DNA of 33,267 nt, taken from a virus. The translations under genes were made by a program, and so were the position numbers. The stretch covers positions 1 to 33,267 of the IMG/VR virus record IMGVR_UViG_3300036846_000870; one strand, 5' to 3'. Below the pieces are notes generated by a model. It was given only the letters and a program-made list of their open reading frames with translations, had not been told where the DNA came from and did no database searches. Shown here one piece after another: positions 1-7,506 of the stretch. Positions within the stretch are counted from its first letter, which is position 1. Every line of letters starts with the position of its first letter.

Positions 1-144
1 TATCCCCTGGTGCGCCAGTCGGACGGTCCCAACTCCGACCCTCGACGGTCCTCGATGCCTGCCGGAGCCCCGCTGGAGCCGCTCAGGGCTACGGAGAGCC
101 GCCCCTGAGCCCCGTAGAGCCGCTCCAAGCCGTCGGGAGGCATG
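1..144. other. Left-end non-coding region before the small terminase
   Basis: No convincing gene is seen here. The stretch is rich in GAGCC/GGCTC words and contains GAGCCGCTCAGGG at 76-88, a word that recurs in the non-coding block near 22.27 kb. In cos-type actinophages the packaging site lies between the HNH endonuclease and the small terminase, so this stretch plus the last few hundred bases of the window would hold it. That is an inference from gene order. A Shine-Dalgarno GGGAGG at 135-140 serves the small terminase gene. Confidence 0.5.
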
Positions 145-612
145 ATGGGGAGGGACCAAGCCCGCAACGGACCGGCTCCGGCTCCGACCAGGCTCAAGCA
201 ACTCCGGGGAGAGCAACGGAGCCGCGTCAATAAGACCGAGCCGACCCCTCCGCCGGGGCTCCCTCAAGCTCCGGCTTGGCTTCCCGAGCCGGTCCGGCTC
301 ATCTTTCAGCGCGTGGCGGCTGACCTCGACTCGATGGGGCTGGCGTCGAGGGTCGATGCCGACAACCTCATTACCTATTGCCAAGCGCTCTATGAGCATC
401 AACGGGCTTCCCTCCTGGTCGCTAAGCAAGGGGTCATAACCTTTGGGAAGGAAGGGCAACCTATCCGGAATCCGGCTTGTGTCATAACCCAACAAACGGC
501 TTCGACCATCCTCCGCTTTGCCCGCGAGTTTGGCTTGACCCCTTCCGCCAGGGCGGCAATGGGCTCGACCAAAGAGCCCGAGGACAAAGGCTCCGAGAGG
601 TTGCTTGCATGA
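145..612 (+). CDS. terS: Terminase small subunit (P27 family)
   Basis: This is the DNA-recognition subunit of the packaging motor. It binds the packaging site and hands DNA to the large subunit. The N-terminus has the typical basic, proline-rich lead (TRLKQLRGEQRSRVN, then a Pro-rich stretch ending PAWLPEP), followed by a helical region with a YCQALYEHQRA segment and an R/F-rich helix ending in FGLTPSARAAMG, as in P27-type small terminases. Length (155 residues) fits the family. Two ATGs lie at 142 and 145. I chose 145 because GGGAGG at 135-140 is 4 bases from it but only 1 base from 142. It is followed by a cytosine methyltransferase rather than directly by the large subunit, which is unusual. 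Family assignment is by pattern and is fairly secure. Confidence 0.85.
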   Translation: MGRDQARNGPAPAPTRLKQLRGEQRSRVNKTEPTPPPGLPQAPAWLPEPVRLIFQRVAADLDSMGLASRVDADNLITYCQALYEHQRASLLVAKQGVITFGKEGQPIRNPACVITQQTASTILRFAREFGLTPSARAAMGSTKEPEDKGSERLLA

Positions 613-685
613 CCCAAGGGCTCGAGTATTTCGGTAACTCCGATGGGTTTAGTCAACAATAGGAAGCTAGAGGGTAGACCGGTCC

Positions 686-1321
686 ATGCCTAAAGCTCTT
701 GACCTTTTTTGTGGCGGAGGGGGAGCCTCGATGGGGCTCTACCGCGCCGGATGGGAGGTAACCGGCATTGATATCGAGGCTCAGCGGTATTACCCCTTCC
801 GCTTCCTCAGGGCTGACGTCCTCAACCTCAAGCCCGAGTACCTCCGGAGCTTCGACCTCATTTGGTCGAGCCCGCCTTGCCAGCGGTTCTCAACCCAAAC
901 AAACGCGTGGGCGGGGAGAACCAAGACAAGGGTTCACTGGAACCTCATCCCCCGGACCCGGCGGCTCTTGGTCGAGGCTGGCGTCCCCTCGATAATCGAG
1001 AACGTCCCGACCGCTCCGATGCGGAATGACCTCTTGCTCTGCGGAGCCATGTTCGGACTCCGGCTCATCCGCCATCGGATATTTGAATGCCGGGGATTTG
1101 AGCCCGCCAGGTTGGCGCATCGGAGGCATGACCCCGAGTACATAACCGTTACCGGGCATGGCGGAGGGAAGCCGACTCAAACTCACCATAACTACAACAT
1201 GGAAATAGCCGCGGACGTTATGGGCATCGACTGGCTCCCGCGGGACCGGCTAGTCCAGGCTATCCCTCCGGCTTACGGTCAATACATCGGAGAGCAAGCG
1301 TTTAAGGCTCTCAATGGCTGA
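686..1321 (+). CDS. C5 cytosine-specific DNA methyltransferase (orphan)
   Basis: It transfers a methyl group from S-adenosylmethionine to C5 of cytosine in DNA. Visible motifs are motif I DLFCGGGGAS (residues 6-15), an acidic motif II GID (27-29), motif IV SPPCQ with the catalytic Cys65, motif VI ENV (105-107), a motif VIII-like RHRIFE (129-134) and the C-terminal AIPPAYGQYIGEQ resembling motif X. At 211 residues it is compact, with little room for a large target-recognition domain. The TGA overlaps the large terminase start by 8 bases, so it is translationally embedded in the packaging operon. No restriction endonuclease partner is seen beside it, so it is probably protective or epigenetic. 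The target sequence cannot be deduced from the sequence. Confidence 0.88.
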   Translation: MPKALDLFCGGGGASMGLYRAGWEVTGIDIEAQRYYPFRFLRADVLNLKPEYLRSFDLIWSSPPCQRFSTQTNAWAGRTKTRVHWNLIPRTRRLLVEAGVPSIIENVPTAPMRNDLLLCGAMFGLRLIRHRIFECRGFEPARLAHRRHDPEYITVTGHGGGKPTQTHHNYNMEIAADVMGIDWLPRDRLVQAIPPAYGQYIGEQAFKALNG

Positions 1322-2948
1322 CCGGCGGAGCTTCCCAATATGCAATATGACCTTCGACGGTACGGCTTGCCGCCGGAAAGGGGAGCATCTCTGCCAGCAA
1401 AGAGCCGCTAAGGTAAAGGCTTTTTTCGTCGAGCTACTGGTTCATACCAAGGGAGACTTTGCGGGGAAGCCGTTTATTCCGACTCGATGGCAAGAGCATA
1501 GAGTCCTTAGTCCGCTCTTCGGCATGGTTATTTGGGATGAAGGTCGGAAGCGGTACGTCCGTAAGTACCGGGAGCTTTACCTTTTCATCGCGAGAAAGAA
1601 TGGCAAGAGCGAGTTATTGGCCGGCATAACTCTCTACCTCCTGGTCGGGGACGGGGAAGAGTCAGCCGAGATATATGGGCTGGCTCTCGACAAAGACCAA
1701 GCCGCTCAGGTATACCGCGTGGCATCGAGGATGGTTGACCTCAACCCCGTCCTCTCCAAGCGGCTCCAGCAAACCCGCTACAACCGGCGGATTATCGACC
1801 CCAAGACGGCAAGCGTTTATGCCGTTACCGCGGGGGACGCTCTCGGAGCCTTGGGCGGCAACCCTCATGGGGCTTACATTGATGAGCTACTGACCCAACC
1901 AAGCCGCGAGCTTTATGACGTCCTCCGCTCCGGTTGGGGGACCAGGGCTCAGCCGATGCTTTGCATGGCGACCACGGCAGAGAATGACCCTAACGGCTTT
2001 GCCGCATCGGAGCGGCAATGGTCCGAGCGAGTCCTTGAGACTCCGGACCTCGACCCCCGGCGGTTGGTTGTCATTTACACAACGGACCCGGATGATGACT
2101 GGACTTCCCCCGACGTTTGGCGCAAAGCCAACCCGGCTCTCGGGGACTTCCTCGATATGACGGTCCTTGAGGATGAATGCTCCAAAGCCGTCGAGAATCC
2201 TGCCGCGGAGCGGGCTTTCCGCCAGTATCGGCTCAACCAACCAAGCCAGCAAACGGGGCGCGCCATCAAGCTCCCGCAATGGGACCGGAGCCGCGGGGAC
2301 GTCGATTGGTCGAGGGTTATCGACGTCCATGCCGGAGAGCTTTGCTATTGCGGGCTCGACCTCGCTTCGACCTCTGACCTCGCCAGCTATGCCCTGGTCT
2401 TTGCCGTCGAGGACGGCTTTGCCTGCCACTGGCGACACTTCGCGCCGGAGAGCTTGCTTTCATCCCTCGACCGGAGGACAGGGGGACAGGGGACGGTATG
2501 GGCGGCTCAGGGGGCTTTGACGTTGACTGAGGGAGACGTCATCGATTACGGAGCCATCATCGAGGCATTGGAGTCCGACCGGGAGAGCGTCGAGATTGCC
2601 GAGATTGCCTTTGACCCTTGGGGAGCCAGCCAGCTAAGCCAAACCCTCAGCGATAGGGGCTGGCCGCTCATTCAGTTTCGCCAGGGCTTCGCGTCCTTGG
2701 CCGCGCCAACGGCAGAGCTACTCCGGCTCATTGCCTCAGGGAAGTTCAAACATGGCGGCAACCCGGTCGCTCGATGGGAAGCGGCAAACCTCATAACTCG
2801 GTCGGACCCGGCCGGGAACCTCAAGCCTGATAAGTCGAAGTCAATGGACAAGATTGACGGCATAGTTGCCGCCATCATGGGACTCGACCGAGCCATCCGG
2901 CATCAAACGGTCGAGCCCGAGCCCGACTATGCCGCGGCAGGATTCTAG
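1314..2948 (+). CDS. terL: Terminase large subunit (ATPase/nuclease)
   Basis: This is the packaging motor that translocates DNA into proheads and cuts concatemers. The N-terminal ATPase shows a Walker A variant ARKNGKS (93-99), a Walker B AYIDE (187-191) and a coupling region CMATTAEND (218-225). The C-terminal RNase H-like nuclease shows GLDLASTSD (347-355) with Asp349, a second acidic segment AFDPWGAS, and a late DKIDGIVAA acidic segment. Length (544 residues) is typical of the Terminase_1/HK97-like group. The ATG at 1314 overlaps the methyltransferase stop, which implies translational coupling. A CxxxxxxxxC cluster near the N-terminus (Cys10, Cys19, Cys27) could bind metal, but this is only a suggestion. 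Confidence 0.95.
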   Translation: MADRRSFPICNMTFDGTACRRKGEHLCQQRAAKVKAFFVELLVHTKGDFAGKPFIPTRWQEHRVLSPLFGMVIWDEGRKRYVRKYRELYLFIARKNGKSELLAGITLYLLVGDGEESAEIYGLALDKDQAAQVYRVASRMVDLNPVLSKRLQQTRYNRRIIDPKTASVYAVTAGDALGALGGNPHGAYIDELLTQPSRELYDVLRSGWGTRAQPMLCMATTAENDPNGFAASERQWSERVLETPDLDPRRLVVIYTTDPDDDWTSPDVWRKANPALGDFLDMTVLEDECSKAVENPAAERAFRQYRLNQPSQQTGRAIKLPQWDRSRGDVDWSRVIDVHAGELCYCGLDLASTSDLASYALVFAVEDGFACHWRHFAPESLLSSLDRRTGGQGTVWAAQGALTLTEGDVIDYGAIIEALESDRESVEIAEIAFDPWGASQLSQTLSDRGWPLIQFRQGFASLAAPTAELLRLIASGKFKHGGNPVARWEAANLITRSDPAGNLKPDKSKSMDKIDGIVAAIMGLDRAIRHQTVEPEPDYAAAGF

Positions 2949-2957
2949 GGAGGACCG

Positions 2958-3170
2958 ATGAAAACGGAAGATATCGCCAAAGCGCTCGATGAGATGTTTG
3001 CTTTCCATATGCCCCATCGATGGAAGCAAGTTGGCCGTTGTGTCTATTGCGATGATTGCGGAGTCCGGCTCTATCAAGGGACGTTGCCCGCGGATCGGAG
3101 AGAGCCTCGACGTCAACCGCCGGAGCCCAAAGCCACTACGGAGATGCGGGCTCGATGGGGTAAGACCTAA
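2958..3170 (+). CDS. Small zinc-ribbon-like protein
   Basis: A 70-residue protein of unknown function. The central CVYCDDCGVRLYQG segment carries a CxxCxxC cluster that may bind zinc. The C-terminus is basic and proline-rich. The start at 2958 follows a GGGAGG Shine-Dalgarno at 2949-2954, 9 bases after the large terminase stop. Its stop TAA overlaps the next ATG by one base, so the small genes between terminase and portal look co-translated. No function can be named. A structural or nucleic-acid-binding accessory role is only a guess. Confidence 0.7.
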   Translation: MKTEDIAKALDEMFAFHMPHRWKQVGRCVYCDDCGVRLYQGTLPADRREPRRQPPEPKATTEMRARWGKT

Positions 3171-3403
3171 TGCCGGATGAGCGTCCCCCTATCTGTCCTC
3201 AATGCGGGTATCGCTGGCTGGAAGGGGTACCGGATGGGGTCCGTTTTTGGTGGCATATGAAGTGCTTGAATGTACGGATACGCAAGCTCAGGGAGAGCCA
3301 TGAGAGTAACAGTCATCAAGGCATATCTGATATTGGTAGCGGCAATGGCGACCCTCGCCCTGGCGCTAGTGGTCTTACTCGGCAAGCCAGCCAAGCCATA
3401 TGA
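3170..3403 (+). CDS. Small CxxC zinc-ribbon protein
   Basis: A 77-residue protein beginning MPDERPPICPQCGYRW, followed by an FWWHMKCLN segment. The CPQC and the later Cys may make a small zinc ribbon, a type common in actinophage genomes near terminase. The ATG overlaps the upstream TAA (TAATG). The N-terminal 44 residues look like a real protein. The remaining 33 residues are low-complexity (Ser/Gly/Pro/Gln) and lie over the next gene, which starts at 3300 in another frame. The natural stop may therefore have been lost, leaving a readthrough tail. Function unknown. Confidence 0.6.
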   Translation: MPDERPPICPQCGYRWLEGVPDGVRFWWHMKCLNVRIRKLRESHESNSHQGISDIGSGNGDPRPGASGLTRQASQAI

Positions 3404-3470
3404 CCTCCTGGCGTGGGCGGTCATCTCGACCGCGGTGGCATCAATCATTCTCATCTTTCCCGAGAGGTAG
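3300..3470 (+). CDS. Small two-helix membrane protein
   Basis: A 56-residue protein with two hydrophobic segments: AYLILVAAMATLALALVVLLG (about residues 8-28) and LLAWAVISTAVASIILIF (about 37-54), joined by a short polar turn GKPAKPYD. The ATG at 3300 has GGGAGAG at 3291-3297 as Shine-Dalgarno. It overlaps the upstream zinc-ribbon gene by 104 bases in a different frame and ends 5 bases before the portal start. The fold is holin-like, but the position between terminase and portal is not the lysis cassette. It could be an auxiliary holin or a superinfection-exclusion protein. Unresolved. Confidence 0.55.
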   Translation: MRVTVIKAYLILVAAMATLALALVVLLGKPAKPYDLLAWAVISTAVASIILIFPER

Positions 3471-3475
3471 GGACA

Positions 3476-4849
3476 ATGGCTGACTTGACCTTTGACGAAT
3501 GGCGGCAGATTGGCGCGGGCAAGCTCGATGCCCAAACCTCCCGAGCCGCCTACTATCAAAACTATTACGATTGCGAGAACGTAGTTACCGCTTTGATGGA
3601 CTCGGAAGAGCGGACCAACTTCCGGACCTTTCTCAAGGAATCCCGAGCTAACTGGAGTGAGCTTGTCGTCAATGCTGTAGCGGAGCGCTTGCAAGTTGTC
3701 GGCTTTCGCTTCGGTCCCGGCAATGCCTCCGGCTCTCACGCGTGGGAGATATGGCAGGCATCGGGGCTCGACGCGGATGGGGAGCTTGCCCAAACGGATG
3801 CTCTGGTTTGCGCGTCATCCTTTGTCCTGGTCAATCTGGATGAGGACAACCTGACCGGAGTGACCATTAGCGTCGAGTCTCCCTTTGAGGCTTGCGTCCT
3901 CTATCAACCCGGTAACCGGCGGAAGAGGGTTGCCGGATATAAGCGTTACTCCCTTGGGAGCAAGACAACTCAAGTCCTCATCCTTCCCGACGTCATCGCG
4001 ACCTGGTACCCCGATGAGCCTGAGCCGGAAGTCCTCGCCAATCCGACCGGTATCGTCAACCTGGTCGAGATGCAACCTCAGCCCCGAAGCACTCGACCAC
4101 CGCGCTCCGAGCTACATAGCGCGGTTCACTTCCAGGACCGGATAAACACAACCATATTCAATCGGTTGGTCGCGACCGATTACGGAGCCTTCCGGCAGAT
4201 ATGGGCAACGGGGGTCAAGCTAGCGCGCGAGATACTGACCTTCGATGACGGGACAACCAAGGTCAATGTCGTCAAGCCTTTTGACGTCGGAGCCAACCGG
4301 CTCTTGACTAATGAGAATCCCGATGCCCGCTTTGGTTCCTTTACGGAGTCAACCCTCAGGGGCTACCTCGATGCCGTCAGCCAGGACGTCGAGCAACTCG
4401 CGGCCATTACCCAAACCCCTCCGCATTATCTACTTGGCTCAATGGTCAATCTCTCGGCTGACGCCATCAAGGCGGCTGAGGCTGGCTTGGTATCCAAGGT
4501 CAGCCGTCGAGCCCTTCATATCGGGGAGGCTTGGGAAGAGGTCATGAGGATTGCTCTGGCTCTGACCGGCGACCCAAACGCCGGGGACGTAGCGGCTGAG
4601 GTTGTCTGGAAGGACTTTGAGACGCGCTCTGAGGCTCAGCTTGTCGATGCCCTGACCAAGATGGCAACCCTTGGGGTACCGACCGAAGTCCTCTGGCAAA
4701 AGTGGGGAGCGACCCCTCAGGAAATAGAGCAATGGAAGCAACTAAAGGCAAATGAGGGGGCTCAGACGGCTCTCAACCAAGCCGTAGCGCTTGGAGCGAG
4801 TGACCCTTATGCCGCTTTGATGGCTGGCGGTAGTGGCGCTACCGGATGA
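3476..4849 (+). CDS. Portal protein (SPP1 gp6-like)
   Basis: It forms the dodecameric ring at the capsid vertex through which DNA enters and leaves. The protein has 457 residues. Family features include the N-terminal AAYYQNYYDCENVV segment, the WSELVVNAVAERLQVVGF segment, the central PRSELHSAVHFQDRINTTIFNR helix region, and TPPHYLLGSMVNLSADAIKAAEAGL, typical of actinophage portals. I chose ATG 3476 (MADLTFDEW) over the upstream in-frame start at 3413 because GAGAGGTAGG at 3462-3472 is a suitable Shine-Dalgarno and the longer form would overlap the membrane protein gene. The 3' end overlaps the MuF gene by 17 bases. Confidence 0.92.
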   Translation: MADLTFDEWRQIGAGKLDAQTSRAAYYQNYYDCENVVTALMDSEERTNFRTFLKESRANWSELVVNAVAERLQVVGFRFGPGNASGSHAWEIWQASGLDADGELAQTDALVCASSFVLVNLDEDNLTGVTISVESPFEACVLYQPGNRRKRVAGYKRYSLGSKTTQVLILPDVIATWYPDEPEPEVLANPTGIVNLVEMQPQPRSTRPPRSELHSAVHFQDRINTTIFNRLVATDYGAFRQIWATGVKLAREILTFDDGTTKVNVVKPFDVGANRLLTNENPDARFGSFTESTLRGYLDAVSQDVEQLAAITQTPPHYLLGSMVNLSADAIKAAEAGLVSKVSRRALHIGEAWEEVMRIALALTGDPNAGDVAAEVVWKDFETRSEAQLVDALTKMATLGVPTEVLWQKWGATPQEIEQWKQLKANEGAQTALNQAVALGASDPYAALMAGGSGATG

Positions 4850-6224
4850 CATAACTACCCTCTATCGAGGGAGGCTCTCGATGGGGAGCGCGCGCCTATT
4901 GGCACGCGTGCAAGCCCTTTGGTCAACCATGTTCAATCCCCTCGACCCCAATGCCTCTTTGGCTCCATTTGGAGCCATTTTCGGAAGATGGGTAACCCAA
5001 GCCCAAGCCGGAGCCGCGGCGGAGGCTACTCGCTACCTCCAGGGCTATCTATCGGCATCGACGGGGGTACCAATGGCTTACGTCGAGCCGTTTGGCGTCC
5101 CTGCCGGATTGGTTGGCCGGGTCACAAACGGCATGACGACAATGGGCTATACCGCTCAAGCTCCGGCGGTTTACTGGAATCGCAAGAGTCAGGGTTACTC
5201 CGATGACCTGGCGGCAGCATCAACCCTCGCTTGGGCTAATCGGACGGCAAGCTCTGAGCCCTACCGCGTCGCTAATGCCACAACCAACGGCAATGCTCTT
5301 CATGATGACCGCTTTACCGGTCGAGTCCGGCGGATAACCAGGGCGGATGCTTGCCCGTTTTGCGTCATGATCGCGGACCGGGGCTATATCCCATCTCATG
5401 CGGGCTTTGAGGCTCATGCTCATTGCCGTTGCACCCCTGAGCCGCAAATATCGAGCTATGCCACGTCAAAGTCAGCAATCGCCCGAGGTCGAGCCGCTAC
5501 CGACCAGGACGCTCGACGGCAAGCCGCTATTGCCCGGAGGGAAGCCGAATATCAAAGGGTTTGGGCTCGCGAGGGGGGCATCGACGGCATACCGCTCAGG
5601 GGATATGACGATTACGTCATGCAAACGTTTAAGGGTCGGGAGCAAACCCTCAACGCGCTCCGGATGAGTCTGGACGGCATCCGCCCGGAGATAATCGACC
5701 GGCTTGGGTCCATCAACGTAACGGCAGACCCGTATTTTCAGACAAGCGATGCCCTAGCTTACTACCAAAACAATGGACGGTATATCAGTATCCGACCGAG
5801 CGAGTACCGACCGGGCTCGACCAAGGCAATGCAAGACACAATCGATCATAAATGGTGGACTCCGGACGGCAAGACAACGGGAGCGGAGAGGACGCTTACC
5901 CATGAGTTAGGCCACTTCCTCGACTACCAACTCGACCCGGCTCAGCAAGCGGAGCTACGGGGGAAGTTATCCGATGATTGGGGCATCGAGAATATGACTG
6001 ACGCCAAATCGATTATCAGCGAGTATGGCGGCAAGTCCGACCGGGAGGCTATCGCTGAGCTTTGGGCGGAATACAAGACCTCGACAAATCCAAGGGGACC
6101 GGCAAAGTTCGCCGGCCAATATATCGAGGACAAACTCGGACCCAACCCGACCCCGACCCCGACCCTGGAGGAACAAAAGCGGGCTCGATATCAAAAGATG
6201 GGATGGTTACCCAAGGCGGCATGA
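4833..6224 (+). CDS. MuF-type minor head protein fused to a zincin-like metalloprotease domain
   Basis: A 463-residue two-part protein. Residues about 1-215 form a MuF-like head morphogenesis domain, with the characteristic metal-binding signature ADACPFC (Cys174, Cys177) and HAHCRC (195-200). It would sit inside the capsid near the portal. After an arginine-rich linker, residues about 280-445 carry THELGHFLDY with a canonical HExxH (His357, Glu358, His361), and about 45 residues later EAIAELWAEY, whose Glu409 or Glu413 could be the third zinc ligand. This layout resembles gluzincin-like effector domains attached to MuF proteins. The start is GTG at 4833, overlapping the portal stop. A Pro-Thr repeat precedes the C-terminus. 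Activity and target are inference. Confidence 0.85.
   Translation: MALPDDITTLYRGRLSMGSARLLARVQALWSTMFNPLDPNASLAPFGAIFGRWVTQAQAGAAAEATRYLQGYLSASTGVPMAYVEPFGVPAGLVGRVTNGMTTMGYTAQAPAVYWNRKSQGYSDDLAAASTLAWANRTASSEPYRVANATTNGNALHDDRFTGRVRRITRADACPFCVMIADRGYIPSHAGFEAHAHCRCTPEPQISSYATSKSAIARGRAATDQDARRQAAIARREAEYQRVWAREGGIDGIPLRGYDDYVMQTFKGREQTLNALRMSLDGIRPEIIDRLGSINVTADPYFQTSDALAYYQNNGRYISIRPSEYRPGSTKAMQDTIDHKWWTPDGKTTGAERTLTHELGHFLDYQLDPAQQAELRGKLSDDWGIENMTDAKSIISEYGGKSDREAIAELWAEYKTSTNPRGPAKFAGQYIEDKLGPNPTPTPTLEEQKRARYQKMGWLPKAA
4961..4976. repeat. Palindrome copy 1 (GGCTCCATTTGGAGCC), inside the minor head gene
   Basis: A perfect copy near the start of the MuF gene, encoding part of LAPFGAIF. 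The use of the Pro codon CCA, which looks uncommon in this window, makes codon choice alone a less likely explanation. Confidence 0.75.
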
Positions 6225-6436
6225 CTACCCAATACCCAACCCTTTGCCGCGCTTGTATTCGGAGGCTCGATGCCGTTACCTGTCTGAGCTTCCCGAGCGG
6301 GATACCGGATGAGATTGTCCGCTACGGTGCGGACCATCGGAAGTCCATTGGCCTAGAGGGTCCATTTGAGCTTGACCCGGCCAAGCAAGACCTATTTGAT
6401 GAATGGCTGACATTCAGCCCAAACGCTAGGAGATAG
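6221..6436 (+). CDS. Hypothetical protein between minor head protein and scaffold
   Basis: A 71-residue protein (MTTQYPTLCRACIRRLDAV...) of unknown function. CRAC near the N-terminus plus a further Cys suggests a small zinc knuckle, but there are too few ligands to be sure. The ATG overlaps the minor head stop (ATGA), which supports translation. The C-terminal part is acidic to neutral with an LFDEWLTF helix. Three bases separate it from the scaffold gene start, which follows AGGAGA at 6428-6433. Confidence 0.65.
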   Translation: MTTQYPTLCRACIRRLDAVTCLSFPSGIPDEIVRYGADHRKSIGLEGPFELDPAKQDLFDEWLTFSPNARR

Positions 6437-6439
6437 AAC

Positions 6440-6976
6440 ATGAGCGATACCCCTCCCAATCCTCCGCCCGATCCGTCCAAGCCTCCCGAGGGTCAGCCGG
6501 ACCCCAATAAGCCGGAGGGGGACAAGCCTCCCGAGCCCAAAAAGCCGGAGGATCAAATCAAAGACCTTGAAGCCGCCATTAGCGAAGAGCGGAAGCTCCG
6601 CCGAGAGGCAGAGAGCAAGTTTTCAAAGCTTGAGCGGGAGCATATGTCCGAGCAAGAGAAAGCTATTGCCACGGCAAAGGATGAGGGACGCAAGGAAGCC
6701 GTCCAATCCGCCGGTCGGAGGCTGGCCGCGGCAGAGTTTAAGGCTCAAGCCGCCGGAAAGATTGCGGACCCCGCCGCGGCGCTGGAGCTATTCGACCTCT
6801 CCAAGTTTGTTGGAGCGGATGGGGAGCCGGATACTACGGCAATCGCTCGATTGGTCGAGCGGCTGACTCCGGCTATGGCTCCCCCGGCTACCGGTCGAGT
6901 CCCCGCCGGACCGCGCGGGGATGACAATAACGGAGGGACCGACTTTATCCGGCAGGCAATGGGTCGAGGGAGATGA
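6440..6976 (+). CDS. Capsid scaffolding protein
   Basis: It assists assembly of the major capsid protein into proheads and is later removed. The 178-residue protein has a proline-rich N-terminus (about residues 5-36), a highly charged coiled-coil stretch (about 40-105, KDLEAAISEERKLRREAES and onwards), then an alanine-rich helix with KFVGADGEPDTTAIARLVERL and a basic C-terminus GTDFIRQAMGRGR. This is the common plan of siphoviral scaffold proteins just upstream of the capsid gene. AGGAGA lies 6 bases before the ATG. No protease gene of the usual prohead type is adjacent, so proteolytic removal, if it occurs, must use another enzyme; the MuF-metalloprotease is one candidate. Confidence 0.85.
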   Translation: MSDTPPNPPPDPSKPPEGQPDPNKPEGDKPPEPKKPEDQIKDLEAAISEERKLRREAESKFSKLEREHMSEQEKAIATAKDEGRKEAVQSAGRRLAAAEFKAQAAGKIADPAAALELFDLSKFVGADGEPDTTAIARLVERLTPAMAPPATGRVPAGPRGDDNNGGTDFIRQAMGRGR

Positions 6977-6979
6977 GCA

Positions 6980-7222
6980 ATGGCATTGACGGCAAAGCAA
7001 AGAGCGGCTCTCCCGTCCTCCGCCTTTGCGTATCCGAGCCAGAGGAAATACCCCGTACCGACCAGGGCTCAAGCGAAGAGAGCGGGGATATCCGAGCGGC
7101 AACGCTTAGGCATCCATCGCAACGCGCTATCTCGCTCCGCCCAATCAAAGACGTCGGGGAGCTACCGCCATGTAGCGAAAAAGGTAGCGAGCCGGTCCTC
7201 AGTCTCAAAAGGAAGGGGGTGA
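6980..7222 (+). CDS. Small basic head-region protein (LPSSAFAYPSQRKYP family)
   Basis: An 80-residue, strongly basic protein starting MALTAKQRAALPSSAFAYPS, followed by KYPVPTRAQAKRAGIS and a HRNALSRSAQ segment. This pattern occurs in many actinophage genomes next to capsid genes and in domains annotated as conserved phage proteins of unknown function. The ATG is 3 bases after the scaffold stop. The spacing and position suggest expression with the head genes. The role (DNA-binding, internal head protein or decoration) is not known. Confidence 0.75.
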   Translation: MALTAKQRAALPSSAFAYPSQRKYPVPTRAQAKRAGISERQRLGIHRNALSRSAQSKTSGSYRHVAKKVASRSSVSKGRG

Positions 7223-7278
7223 GATAGCAACTCATTAAAAGCGGTTCTCTTACATACGGACTAACAGTAGGCATCCTG

Positions 7279-7333
7279 AAAAGGTGAGGGTACCTGGAAC
7301 CCAATGGAGCGGGACCAGGTACCCAAGCCTTTT
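7279..7333 (+). terminator. Strong hairpin ending in CCTTTT, terminator or processing site
   Basis: Arms 7279-7297 and 7315-7333 pair as AAAAGG, three unpaired positions, then GGGTACCTGG perfectly complementary to CCAGGTACCC, then CCTTTT. The loop is 17 bases. A GC-rich stem followed by a short T-run resembles an intrinsic terminator, but the T-run is only four bases and forms part of the outer stem, so attenuation or RNase cleavage is equally possible. Confidence 0.55.
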
Positions 7334-7490
7334 GATGCTTGCAATGGCTTTACGGGGGGTCTATTATCCCGCTTGACCGAAGTGCGGCGCGATGCGGCTT
7401 CGGGGGACGACTCATTGAAGTCGAGGCAGGGATGCGATATCCCGAGCCCGGAGGATGCGGCGCGATGCGGTCCGAGGGGTGCCAGCGAAT

Positions 7491-7506
7491 AGCTCCATTT
7501 GGAGCC
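7491..7506. repeat. Palindrome copy 2 (AGCTCCATTTGGAGCC)
   Basis: One of five near-identical 16-bp palindromes in the window. It lies 26 bases upstream of the major capsid ATG. Its flanks AATAGCTCC...GGAGCCAAAA are shared with the copy at 26290. It could be a DNA operator or, in RNA, a 6-bp stem with an AUUU loop. Confidence 0.75.

Noticed and set aside
1887-2438. 183-codon minus-strand open frame within the large terminase gene
   Set aside because: It is a shadow of the terminase frame with no motif or start signal.
3167-3793. 208-codon minus-strand open frame across portal and small genes
   Set aside because: It lies opposite well-supported plus-strand genes, and no protein family features are visible.
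7304-7492. 62-codon open frame in the capsid leader (starts in the hairpin loop, ends at the palindrome)
   Set aside because: There is no ribosome site, its start is buried in a strong stem, and the composition does not look like a protein. A leader peptide cannot be excluded but is not supported.
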